DNA of 64,000 nt from Acidicapsa acidisoli (GTDB lineage: Bacteria > Acidobacteriota > Terriglobia > Terriglobales > Acidobacteriaceae). The notes under the pieces were generated by a model. It was given only the letters and a program-made list of their open reading frames with translations, did not search any database and had not been told where the DNA came from. Both the position numbers and the translations under genes were made by a program. Where the stretch lies: positions 682,001 to 746,000 of the forward strand of contig NZ_JAGSYI010000001.1 in NCBI RefSeq assembly GCF_025685625.1, written 5' to 3'. Positions 52,669 to 62,400 of the stretch are shown here, one piece after another; position 1 is the first letter of the stretch, and each line of letters starts with the position of its first letter.

Positions 52669-53083
52669 TGACTGACAGTTGCTTCAGGCTAAGTCAGTCA
52701 TCAGATGTTCACACGCAACTGTGGAAAGCTCTGGATTCCTGCGCGACTTAGCCATGCGGTATAACTACGCTTCCCGCACGACTTAGGCTTGCGCAAAGTT
52801 GTTCAAAAATAAGGACTTGCGCACCCAACCAGAAATCCGGAAGGTTTGACAAGGGGAAATCGCAGGTTTTTTTCGGGTGCGTGCCAAAAGTAATCCACAA
52901 AGTTTTCCACAGGATCGGCGCGGGAGTCTGTGCATTTTTGGCTAGCGAAGCGTAGCGCAAAGATTACCAGTTCTGGATCATATTTAGCAGAACGAAAGTA
53001 ATGCCCCGGATTACGTCCTCAACGATTTCACCTCTCGCTGGGACTCCGGGGCATTACTTTACTCGTACGCAGGTACTCTTTGA
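52669..53083. other. Intergenic region between lepA and ompH
   Basis: No gene is supported. It contains GGCTAAGTC (52687-52695) with GACTTAGCC (52745-52753) and a further GACTTAGG at 52780-52787, and near the end a perfect 16-bp inverted repeat listed separately. The two genes converge. Confidence 0.6.
52995..53060. terminator. 16-bp perfect inverted repeat between convergent genes
   Basis: AAAGTAATGCCCCGGA (52995-53010) and TCCGGGGCATTACTTT (53045-53060) are fully complementary around a 34-nt loop. It lies 24 nt beyond the ompH stop. The stem ends in A/T-rich steps, but no long U-tract follows, so a bidirectional terminator is likely but not certain. Confidence 0.5.
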
Positions 53084-53737
53084 CTAATTCTTAGGCGCTG
53101 GGGTGGCTCCAGGCGCCTTCGGAGCAGGCCTGGGAGCCGCTGGCACTGTAGTCGGCGTAGGCGGTGCAGGTACGCCCGACTTGAGGTTGTACGCCGCGAT
53201 TACGGGCTTGGTGATATCGGTCGTTTCCGCAGCCCACAGAATCGGGCTCTGCTGCTGGCTGCCGTCGAGAACGAGCGTGTAGCCCTGCTCCTTGGCGTAG
53301 GCCTCTACAACTTCAAAGACCTTGGAAGCCAGGGTGTTGTACATATCACCGATTGCCGACTGATAGTCGTTGCGAGCATCCTCGGCGTTGCGCTGCAGTT
53401 CCTTGGTCTCGTCGTCTATCTTCTTTGTCCGAGCCGCTGATTCTGCGGGGCTCAGCTTGTCGCCCTGCGCCTGCAGCTGCTTCTTCAGATTCTCAATATC
53501 GTCGTTGAGAGTCTTCAGTTGGGCTTGCTTGGGTTCGAACTTCCGCTGCACATCCGAGAAGTTGCGCTGACCTTCGTTCGTCTGAGCAACCGCGACCTGA
53601 AAGGCGATAACCGCAACCTTGGCCGGGATCGCGGGAGCTGCAGCGGCCGGTGCGGCAGAGGCAGCGGGTGTTTGGGCAGCGGCATTCAGCACAAGACCTG
53701 AAGCCAGCAAGACAGCTAGGGCAAGAGTACGCTTCAT
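53084..53737 (-). CDS. OmpH/Skp-family periplasmic chaperone
   Basis: This is 217 residues with a signal peptide (cleaved near 22, NAAAQTP), an Ala/Pro-rich stretch, then the OmpH domain (about 40-175). It begins with a strand (KVAVIAFQVAVAQTNEG) and continues as a long coiled coil (KFEPKQAQLKTLNDDIENLKKQL) and the closing part YTLVLDGSQQQSPILWA. The last 30 residues are Pro/Ala-rich. Skp-type chaperones bind unfolded outer-membrane proteins before BamA, and the bamA gene lies just upstream, which supports this. Confidence 0.9.
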   Translation of the reverse strand: MKRTLALAVLLASGLVLNAAAQTPAASAAPAAAAPAIPAKVAVIAFQVAVAQTNEGQRNFSDVQRKFEPKQAQLKTLNDDIENLKKQLQAQGDKLSPAESAARTKKIDDETKELQRNAEDARNDYQSAIGDMYNTLASKVFEVVEAYAKEQGYTLVLDGSQQQSPILWAAETTDITKPVIAAYNLKSGVPAPPTPTTVPAAPRPAPKAPGATPAPKN

Positions 53738-54107
53738 TTGAATCGGAAACTCCTTCGATATTCCTGTTGTGTGCCCGCATTCCTTCGGGGAAGCAAGACA
53801 TTGCTTCCTGTCAAACCTCTGGAGTCTATACGGGAATCTGCTCGGCCGAAACGACTGAGGCGAAACTGTAGTAAGACGCGGACAGAGACATCAGCAGGAA
53901 CTATCTGGATTATAGGTGCGAGGGTTGGGTTGGTCAAACAACTTGGCGTTGAATTTTGTTGCGAATTCATTGATTTTTGCGTGATTTCAGCACGGTTTTT
54001 GCGGTGCCAGGCACTGACGTCGTTAGACGGAACAGATCGTAAAAGGGCTGCATCTGAACTTACTTCCAGATGCAGCCCCTTTTCCTGGATCGAATCGCGC
54101 CTTTTCC
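53738..54107. other. Intergenic region between bamA and ompH
   Basis: No gene is supported in these 370 nt. It holds the bamA terminator and presumably the ompH promoter, although no clear promoter hexamers were found. Confidence 0.55.
54041..54082 (-). terminator. Terminator of bamA
   Basis: GGGCTGCATCTG (54045-54056) and CAGATGCAGCCC (54067-54078) form a perfect 12-bp stem with a 10-nt loop, and on the minus strand TTTT follows. It lies 30 nt after the bamA stop. Confidence 0.85.
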
Positions 54108-57100
54108 CTAGAAGGTCGTCGAAACGGTCAGCCGGAAGGTCTTAGCAGGTTCGCGCAACTGGTAGCGCGAGCCATACAGCTGAATGGCCTGGGCATACGA
54201 GTAATCGCCCGCGCCACCTGGCGGGAACATCTCACGCGTAATCAGGTTCTCGCCATTGGCCTGTTGCGATAGACGCAGGGGATTGACCGCGTAATAGAGA
54301 CGGAAAGGTGCGTTGATGATCGGCATGATCACCTGAATTTCCGCGCCGGTAGACATGCGGGGTACAAAGTTGGTGCCTGCCAGCGGACGGATGAACTGAT
54401 CAAATTTGATCTGTGTACCGCCCTCGCATGCGCCGTTGTTGTATACCGGGCAACCATAGAGAGGCGCATTCAGACTGGCAGCCCCTTCCGGACTCTCTTT
54501 CAACTGATTCCCATTGACCGCGGAATCGATGCCGAAGTCATTGAAGAGCGCGAATGTAACCGGGCCCGCAATAGGAATGCGGTATTCAAGATTGTTGGTG
54601 AAGTTCAGGTCACCGCCGACAGAGACAACGCTGTAAACAGGGAGGAGTATCTGGATACACTGATTCAACTGCGGATTGGTTGGATCGCGCGGAACGCAAC
54701 TTCCATCCGGGTTTGTCAGGTTGAAGCTGATCTTGTTTGGGATGTAGGCATAAGGCGTCGCGGTGCGAATTTCAAATCCGCGCAGATCCGCCTCGCCGCC
54801 GGAGTAAAAGCGGTTGTTCGGAGGCGCGACGTCTCCACCGTAGCCCTGAATGAACTTCAACTCAGCCCGCCAGCCGAGGACGTTATGCCCGGCTGGGTCG
54901 GGCAACAGGAGCTTCATGGGAGTGAAGCGCTTGTAGGCCACGGCAGGGAAGATATACCGGACGTTGCCACCGAGTCCGGCGACCTGCATCACCGCTGAAA
55001 ATTCCTTACCGCTGCGTGGACGCTGCGGATTGTTGATCGTGTTGAAGATGTAGCTCAGTGAAACCGAACTGTTCACAATGCCGTTCAACGCGTTTTGCCC
55101 CTGAATTCCTGACCGGAACGCAATGTTCTGGAAGAGGTTTTGCGACGCCGTGCTGAAGGCAGTAATAGAGGAATCCTGGAGCGAGTAAGTGAAGCCGATG
55201 CGCTGGAAGTTATGCCTTGGCAGCGGATAGCTCATCGAGAAATTCACGCCTCTCGTCGAGTTGTTGTAGTTCTGCAAGAGCGACGATTGCTGGGTCGTCA
55301 GGTTCGCCGATTGGCCTGTGGTTCCCGCAATGGCTTTGGCCGAGTTGTAATCCGATTTGGTATCGAAGACCTGGAAGCCCAGATTGAGAGGGCGATTCCG
55401 AAAGTACGGCTGTGTAAATCCGAACAGGAGCTGTCGGTTGATGTTGCCGATGTTTGCCTGCACGCTGAGTGTTTCGCCCAGTCCCAGGAAGTTGTTGGTC
55501 TGGTAATTGAGGCCGAGGAACGCGCCCGAAAGGCCGGACACACCGCCATTGAGGCCAATCGAGTTCTTGCCTTTTTCCTTGACCTTCAGCAGGAGATCGA
55601 CTGTGCCCGCCTCAGTATCCTGGTGAGCCTCGGAATCCTGATCGACGTGGAGCGGGTCGAAGTAGTCGAGCTGATTGAGACGCAGGAGACTGTACTCCCA
55701 GAGCTGGGAATTGTAGACCTGACCTTCTTCAAGCATCAGTTCGCGGCGAATGACGCGGTCCCGAGTCAGCGTGTTGCCCTGGATCTCGATGCGTCCGACA
55801 TAGAACGGCTTGCCTTCATCGATATCAATGTCCAAGCTCACAGTCTTCTTGGCTTCGTCGAAAGTTGCCTTGGGGATAGCGCCGAAGTTGATGTAGCCGA
55901 GCTGACCGTATGCCTTTTTGAGGTTATCTAGCCCCTTGGCCATTACGGTCGCATTGAAATACTCCCCATCTTTGATGGCAAAGGTCGCGCGCAGAGCGCG
56001 AGCATTGGTAACCGCCTTGTTTCCCGTGAAGTGGATACCACCCAGACGATAGCGGTCGCCTTCCTCGATCGGCATGAGAATGTCGATGCGCTTGCCCTTA
56101 TTGGGGCGGAAGGTGATGAGCGACAGCCCGCCCTGGTCGCGAACCTGCGTGCGAGGCTCTTCGACGGCTGCGTTGTAGTAGCCCTTGTCGCGATAGGCCT
56201 GGCGAACCCGCTCCGCGTCCTCTTCGAGCCTGGAGCTGTCAAACGTCTTGGCGAAGAGGTTCTCGAGAACAATCGAATACGGAATACCGACAGGACGCAG
56301 GTTCTTCATGGAGCGCCGAAGAATGAGGCTGCTGATGTGCTGATTGCCGACGAACTTGATTTGTCCGACTTTGACCGTCGGGCCTTCCTTGATATTGAAG
56401 TTCACCTGCACCGAAGCGGGCGGAATATTCTTCACTTCCGTTTTGATCGTCGCAAACTGGTGACCGTGCTCAGCCAGCAGCTCCTTCAGCACCGTCTCGG
56501 CGCGCTTGATCTTGGTCGCGTCGTACTGGCTCTCAACCGAAAGCGGCACCTTTTCCTTCTTGAACCGGTCCAGCACGTCGGACTGAGAGACCGAATTCAA
56601 GCCCTTGTAATTGATCTCGCGGATATTCGGCTTTTCCTTAAGATAGATATTGAGAATGATGCCCTTCTCCGAGTCTTCCCGCTCAATGCGGAGATCTTCG
56701 AAGTAGCCCGTATTCCAGAGCGAGTTGAAGTCGCGCTCGATCGAAACCGGGTCATACGTATCGCCAGGATGGGTAAACAGACGGGCGAGAACCGTCTCCT
56801 TCGGGATGCGGCGGTTGCCGATCACCCGAATCTGCTCGATGGTGAGCGACTGAGCCATTGCGGCTGCAGCCGCGGAAACAAGCAGCAAGATCGCGAACAG
56901 GCGGCCCAATCTCGAGGATAAGCGCGAGGGCAGGCTGCGAACAGTCTCAGAATCGAGTTCGGAACCGAGCCCGGTCGTGACAACAGCCTGCTCGCAGAAT
57001 CGAGATCGCCCGAACTCCACCGCAGTTGGACCCTGCGGCGAGCAACTGGGCTGATACGGTGCTTGGTACGGCGCATGGTTCGACTTGACGGGAAAGATAA

Positions 57101-57119
57101 GCACACCCTCACTGCTCAA
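54108..57119 (-). CDS. bamA: Outer membrane protein assembly factor BamA
   Basis: BamA inserts beta-barrel proteins into the outer membrane. The protein has a signal-like hydrophobic segment at about 72-90 (LGRLFAILLLVSAAAAAMAQ), five POTRA domains (about 90-500; the first begins IEQIRVIGNRRIPKETV) and a barrel (about 530-1003) ending in the expected C-terminal Phe (RLTVSTTF). From a TTG at 57119 it is 1003 residues, but the long N-terminal stretch before the signal segment is unusual. A GTG about 33 codons later, with AGGG upstream, is an alternative start. A terminator follows directly. Confidence 0.93.
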   Translation of the reverse strand: MSSEGVLIFPVKSNHAPYQAPYQPSCSPQGPTAVEFGRSRFCEQAVVTTGLGSELDSETVRSLPSRLSSRLGRLFAILLLVSAAAAAMAQSLTIEQIRVIGNRRIPKETVLARLFTHPGDTYDPVSIERDFNSLWNTGYFEDLRIEREDSEKGIILNIYLKEKPNIREINYKGLNSVSQSDVLDRFKKEKVPLSVESQYDATKIKRAETVLKELLAEHGHQFATIKTEVKNIPPASVQVNFNIKEGPTVKVGQIKFVGNQHISSLILRRSMKNLRPVGIPYSIVLENLFAKTFDSSRLEEDAERVRQAYRDKGYYNAAVEEPRTQVRDQGGLSLITFRPNKGKRIDILMPIEEGDRYRLGGIHFTGNKAVTNARALRATFAIKDGEYFNATVMAKGLDNLKKAYGQLGYINFGAIPKATFDEAKKTVSLDIDIDEGKPFYVGRIEIQGNTLTRDRVIRRELMLEEGQVYNSQLWEYSLLRLNQLDYFDPLHVDQDSEAHQDTEAGTVDLLLKVKEKGKNSIGLNGGVSGLSGAFLGLNYQTNNFLGLGETLSVQANIGNINRQLLFGFTQPYFRNRPLNLGFQVFDTKSDYNSAKAIAGTTGQSANLTTQQSSLLQNYNNSTRGVNFSMSYPLPRHNFQRIGFTYSLQDSSITAFSTASQNLFQNIAFRSGIQGQNALNGIVNSSVSLSYIFNTINNPQRPRSGKEFSAVMQVAGLGGNVRYIFPAVAYKRFTPMKLLLPDPAGHNVLGWRAELKFIQGYGGDVAPPNNRFYSGGEADLRGFEIRTATPYAYIPNKISFNLTNPDGSCVPRDPTNPQLNQCIQILLPVYSVVSVGGDLNFTNNLEYRIPIAGPVTFALFNDFGIDSAVNGNQLKESPEGAASLNAPLYGCPVYNNGACEGGTQIKFDQFIRPLAGTNFVPRMSTGAEIQVIMPIINAPFRLYYAVNPLRLSQQANGENLITREMFPPGGAGDYSYAQAIQLYGSRYQLREPAKTFRLTVSTTF

Positions 57120-57597
57120 AAAAGTTGTTCAAGATCTCAGCTGCTGCCCTGAAACCCGACTTGGGAAAGACTGATTATATTGGACCGAACCAGCTCATCC
57201 CAAATGAGCCAGTTTCAGAGAAGCCGGCCTGCTGCGCCGCTCGACTCTCCAACCCAGATATCCAATCCAGATTTCCAACCCAGACTCGATTCGTTATGCT
57301 TCTTGCCATGCTCCCCAACTCATCCCTGGGAGATCTGGCTCGCAGCAACCCGGCAGTCCTTCGCAACATGGCGTTGTCCCGTGTCGGCACCGACCCCGCG
57401 ACGCTGCCATGCTCGTTTCGTTCCATCCGCCGCAACATGCACAAACAAAACCGGCTTCCCAGGATATTCGGAGTTCTCACTTGTATCGTTTCCAGTCTAT
57501 CGGAACCGGGCCGGATTCGCTTTGCTTTGCTGCGTCAAACGGTTCGGGAGCTGCATCTTTTTAGACGTAGCCCGGACAATCTCGTGAGGTATGCCGC
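57120..57597. other. Divergent intergenic region between bamA and the peroxidase gene
   Basis: There is no gene that I can support in these 478 nt: the frames here have poor composition. It should carry both promoters. Three 13-bp tandem repeats (57248-57286) are the one distinct structure, described separately. Confidence 0.55.
57248..57286. repeat. Three 13-bp tandem repeats
   Basis: The unit TCCAACCCAGATA is repeated three times with one to three changes (57248-57260, 57261-57273, 57274-57286). The shared core is TCCAAYCCAGA. It lies between two divergent promoters and could be a set of operator sites. Confidence 0.6.
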
Positions 57598-58107
57598 GTG
57601 ACTGAGGCAATACAAAAGAGTATTTATGATTTTTCGGCCCGGTCTATCGACGGGCATGAGGTCGCGTTGGCCCAATACGCCGGTCAGGTGCTGGTGATTG
57701 TGAATACCGCCAGCAAGTGCGGTTTCACCCCCCAATACGCGGCTCTTGAGACGCTCTATCGGCAGTACAGAGATCGCGGCATGTCCGTTCTCGGTTTTCC
57801 CTGCAATCAATTCGGCGCGCAGGAGCCCGGAAATGAAGCTGAAATTACGCAGTTCTGCGAATCGAATTATGGCGTCAGTTTTCCCATTTTTGCCAAAATC
57901 GACGTGAACGGTCCAAATGCACACCCACTCTACAAATACCTGAAGAGCGAGCAATCCGGCCTCTTCGGCGTGATCGGACTGGAAGGGATCAAGTGGAACT
58001 TCACCAAGTTTCTCATTGACCGCGCCGGAAAGGCCGTGGGCCGATATGCTCCAGCCACCTCGCCCTCTGAACTAGTGCCGGAGATAGAAAAGCTGCTATC
58101 GGCCTGA
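57598..58107 (+). CDS. Glutathione peroxidase-family thiol peroxidase
   Basis: This is 169 residues from a GTG at 57598 with GAGG eight bases upstream. The active-site Cys41 (NTASKCGFTPQY), Asn70 and Gln71 (FPCNQFG), and Trp133 (KWNFTKF) are the family tetrad. Cys87 (QFCESN) is at the resolving position of thioredoxin-dependent members, so reduction by thioredoxin is likely rather than by glutathione. No signal peptide; cytoplasmic. Confidence 0.93.
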   Translation: MTEAIQKSIYDFSARSIDGHEVALAQYAGQVLVIVNTASKCGFTPQYAALETLYRQYRDRGMSVLGFPCNQFGAQEPGNEAEITQFCESNYGVSFPIFAKIDVNGPNAHPLYKYLKSEQSGLFGVIGLEGIKWNFTKFLIDRAGKAVGRYAPATSPSELVPEIEKLLSA

Positions 58108-58262
58108 CATTTGAAAATTGATAGGAGGTGTCGTATATTGCACTGCCCTACACAACGGATCGTGGCCTATACTTTCGAGGAGGGCGTTTTTGCCCCGCCA
58201 CGCTCCAGTTGCTCACGTGGCTTCTGATTCAGGTTCGTTGACGTGTTGTTTCGGAGGACAGG

Positions 58263-58748
58263 ATGGCTGCACAATCCGCCCAAAAGCGTCTTCCCCCCAC
58301 AACCGAGATTCCTGACCGGCTTTACTTTCGCATCGGTGACGTGGCCCGAATCTGCGGCGTTGAGCCATACGTTCTCCGCTTCTGGGAAACTCAGTTCCCA
58401 AATCTCAAACCCAACAAAGGTGGAACCGGACAACGGCTCTACCGTCGGCGGGAAGTCGAACTAGCCCTCCGGATCAAGCAACTCGTTCACAACGAGGGAT
58501 ATACGCTCGCGGGTGCCCGCCAGGCGCTCGAAGTCACCCCTCGACCGAGAGGCAAACAGGGAGTTTTACCCCTCACGGATGAGCAAGCCCAGCAAAGGCT
58601 GGATGCTGCGACAGCAGCCATCGGCCGCGCACGTGCTGAACTTCGAGAATTGGCCCGCCAGCTGGCCGCGCAACAACCGACTGTCCATCGGCGCCGCTCG
58701 CGTCTCACAACATTCAAGACCCAGGCCGATCCGCTCTTTCCATCGTGA
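58263..58748 (+). CDS. MerR-family transcriptional regulator
   Basis: This is 161 residues with GGAGG five bases before the ATG. The MerR helix-turn-helix and wing are at about 20-90 (YFRIGDVARICGVEPYVLRFWETQF, RLYRRREVELALRIKQLV). It continues with a short helical dimerisation region (about 115-145) and no effector-binding Cys or recognisable ligand domain. It resembles the MerR-like regulators found beside heat-shock or cell-division genes, but the target is unknown. Confidence 0.88.
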   Translation: MAAQSAQKRLPPTTEIPDRLYFRIGDVARICGVEPYVLRFWETQFPNLKPNKGGTGQRLYRRREVELALRIKQLVHNEGYTLAGARQALEVTPRPRGKQGVLPLTDEQAQQRLDAATAAIGRARAELRELARQLAAQQPTVHRRRSRLTTFKTQADPLFPS

Positions 58749-59001
58749 GCCCCTGGGGAAAGAGGCGAACGCCAGATGGATCTTCAACCGTCTGATTGTT
58801 TTCTAGCTTCGACGCCTAGAAAGGCAACCGGCACGCACTAAAACTTTGGTAATTAACCTCCGTCGCGGGGTTTAACCGGTGTCCCAGGGCTGGAACAGAT
58901 TTGTGCTAGGTTAGGATTAGGAATATCCACCGCCTTGGTTAGTTTCACAGACCCGAACACCTCAACGGGCAGACTGCAAATTAAGAAAGACAGGTTTTCC
59001 C

Positions 59002-59244
59002 ATGAATTGCCCATACTGCGGCACTCCTAAATTCAGAACATCCCGGGTACGTTTTTCAGATATTCCTCGATTGGCTTTGCTCCAATTCCCGGTTCGTTGC
59101 AGGCTTTGCCGGGAACGGTTTCATGTTGGACTTTCTCTCGCCCTTCATCTTTTGCAGTCACAACGCGTCCGCGAAAGAGAAGAACTCGACATACAGCGCC
59201 AACAAAAATTCAAAGGCAAGGACAACTCGGAAACGATCGCCTAG
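59002..59244 (+). CDS. Small zinc-ribbon protein
   Basis: This is 80 residues with two Cys pairs (CPYC at 3-6 and CRLC at 33-36) separated by 26 residues, as in a zinc ribbon, followed by an amphipathic helical end (QSQRVREREELDIQRQQKFKG). Good coding character and a position 250 nt after the MerR gene support it. The role is unknown; DNA- or RNA-binding is possible. Confidence 0.7.
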   Translation: MNCPYCGTPKFRTSRVRFSDIPRLALLQFPVRCRLCRERFHVGLSLALHLLQSQRVREREELDIQRQQKFKGKDNSETIA

Positions 59245-59402
59245 CCTCCTCCTCGTGGAAGCCTGGCTTATCTCTCGGTCTGGAAATCTGCCGGCTCACC
59301 CGTCCTCTCCTGGACCGGCGTGTCACCTACTGCGCCAGAGTCATCTGATCCCTCAAATCTCCGCTGCCCCATCGCCCATTTTTGGGGGTATTATGGCAGC
59401 AA

Positions 59403-62400
59403 ATGAGCGGGCCCAGGCTCCAGGCGGAGATGATAGCCACTGTGACTTCGGTTGTCCGTCAAAGACCCGTGAAGTCGACTGTTCTCGTGCGCCTGGCCGT
59501 GCGCTGTACCATGGCTGCGCTCTTGTGCGCTCCCGGATTGGGGATGACGCGAGACGGGGCCGGTCGCCCCGGCAATCGCCCGATTGCCCCTGGGGTGGTG
59601 CCTCAGCTGCATGCGGAGCCCCACACCATCTCCCTGCCGGTGGTCGACGGGAAGGATCTTCGTTTCACCCGACTCTCCACGGATGAAGGGTTATCGCAAA
59701 CAAAGGTTTCCCAGGTCGTGCAGGACGATCAGGGATTCATTTGGTTTGGCACGCAATTTGGACTGAACCGGTACGACGGCTACAACTTCAAATTGTTCGT
59801 TCACGATCCAAGAAATCTGAACAGCCTCAGCGGCGTGTATATTAGCGCACTCTTCAAGGATCGCAACGGCGCGCTCTGGGTCGGATGCGATCAATTTCTC
59901 AATAAGTTCAATCGAGAGGCCGAGACGTTTACAAGGTACCCGGTTCCGTCCGTCACCAGCATTACTCAGGACAGAGCTGGAATCCTGTGGCTGGCAACTG
60001 CCAGGGGCATGTACAGCTTAGATCCGGCAACTGGAACGATCCGGCGGTATTCTCACAATCCGAATGATCCTTCGAGCCTGAGCAGCGACTTTATCAAATT
60101 GGCGAGCGAAGATAAGGAAGGGAGATTGTGGGTTGCGGCTGGCGCGTATCTGGACGAATTCGACCGCAGAACGGGCAAAGTCACGCGGCAGATTCCGATC
60201 GTGAAAGCTCCGATGGGGTTTGGATTCTACGAGGATCGTTTTGGTGTTTTCTGGATTTTTCACGACTCCCCCAACGCGTTATCCGTCTTTGACCGGAAGA
60301 CGAACACGCTAACCAACTATTCGCTTAGCGATCTGGAGTCGCCCAACACAGCCATAACGGTCGTAATGGATATGACCGAAGACCGCAACGGCACTGTGTG
60401 GCTTGCGACACACCGTGCTGGCTTGCTTAAGTTTGACCGGGAGCACGAAAGATTCATTCGCTACCGCAATAAGCCCGATGATCCTACCAGCCTGCCCCAA
60501 AACGATGTCCAGAACTTATTCGCGGATCGGGAAGGGAGCGTCTGGGCTGGCCTGGGCAGGATGGGAGTGGTCCATTTTGCGACGAACCCTATGGCCTTTA
60601 AGAAGATTCCTCAACTTGTCGGCCCGGAGGGCACGGCTGAACCCTTTGTCGGCGCAATTTACGAAGATCCTCAGGGAATTCTGTGGATCGGCACACCCGA
60701 TGCCCTCAACAGTATCGACCGCAAGACCGGAACCCTCACTTCGTACCGCCGGACGGCAAGCCCAGCGGTCACTACCGACGTAATCGCGATTCACGAAGAC
60801 CGCTCCGGCAACTTGTGGGCTGGCACTTATGGCCACGGTCTGTTGCGTCTTGATCAAAGGACGGGACAATTCCACGCCTATGTTCACAATCCGGCTGATC
60901 CATCCAGTCTGAGCAACGACGTTGTGCCGCGTCTTCTTGTGGATCATTCCGGAACGCTCTGGGCAGCCACCAACGATGGTCTGAATCGTTTCGATGAAGC
61001 GACCGGGCACTTCACCGTCTTTAAGCTCGACTCACAGAAAAGAATCGTCTCCTATCTCGAACTGGTCGAGGATCAGAAAGGGGCATTGTGGCTTGGCACG
61101 GACTCCTCAGGCCTGCAACGATTCGATCCAGCGACGGGGCAGTTCACCAAGTACGAACACGACATAGATCGTCCCGGGACCTTGAGCGACAACCGGGTGA
61201 ATTCGGTGCACTTTGATCGCTCTGGAACTATGTGGGTAGGCACTCAGAACGGGTTGGACAAGTTTGACTCTAAGACGGGGACGTTCACCGCCTACACGCG
61301 GCGAGACGGCCTCCCTGCGAATGCAGTGGGCTGCGTCCTCGAAGACGACCACGGCAACCTGTGGATGAGCACCAGTAATGGGATTGCGAGATTCGACCGG
61401 CAGAGTGCTTCGGTGAGGAGCTACTCGGTTGCGGAGGGGCTGCCGGGACCTGACTTGAGCGGCTGGGGCGCCTGCTACAAGACCCGTAGTGGAGAGATGT
61501 TCTTCGGGGGCTTTAACGGAGCCACTTATTTCGATCCGGACAGAGTTGTTGACGCCTCCTACACACCTTCGGTTGTCCTGACGGAATTTCGGCTGTCAGG
61601 CAGTCCAGTGGAAATCGGAGGCGGTTCGCCCCTGAGTAAATCCATTACCGATACAACCCGGTTGACGCTCTCTCACGAGCAACGCATTTTCTCATTGGCA
61701 TTCTCCGCGCTCAGCTATTTCAGCCCAGGCACCAACCGGTATCGCTACAAGCTGGAAGGATTGGACCCGACATGGCGCGAAGTCGGAAGCAACGAACGCC
61801 TGGCCACCTACACGACCCTGCCGGTGGGTGAATATACATTCCGGGTACAAGGCGCCACAAGCCGTGGCAACTGGAGCGAGCCAGGCGCGGCCGTGATCAT
61901 CCGAATCCTGCCTGCCTGGTGGAGTACATGGTGGTTTCGTGCGTTGTGCATGGCTATTTCCCTCGCGCTGCTTGCGGGAATCTATCACCGGCGCATTCAG
62001 CAAGTGAGCCGCCAGGAAAAGCATCTCCGGGATGTTGTGGAAACGATTCCGGCGATGGCCTTTTCTGCCCGGCCCGATGGGTCTACGGAATTCGTCAATC
62101 GGCCATGGCTTGACTTCACAGGGTTCTCCAGCAAAACCGACCTGGACGCCAGCTGGCAGCTCACACTTCACTCCGACGACGTGCAGGAGCACATGACCAA
62201 GTGGCGAGCATCACTGGCCACTGGCGCGCCATTCGAAAATGAGGTGCGCCATCGCGCCGCCAATGGCGAATATCGCTGGTTTCTGGTGCGTGCCGTTCCG
62301 CTGCGCGACAAGCACGGAAAGGTTCTCAAGTGGTATGGAACCCTGACAGACATTGAAGATCGTAAGCGCGCAGAGCAGGAACGCGAGAGATTTAGACAGC

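Noticed and set aside
57125-57601. Open frames of 135-158 codons in the bamA/peroxidase spacer
   Set aside because: Composition is unlike the real proteins nearby, with many Arg, Cys and Ser, no ribosome sites and overlap with likely promoters.
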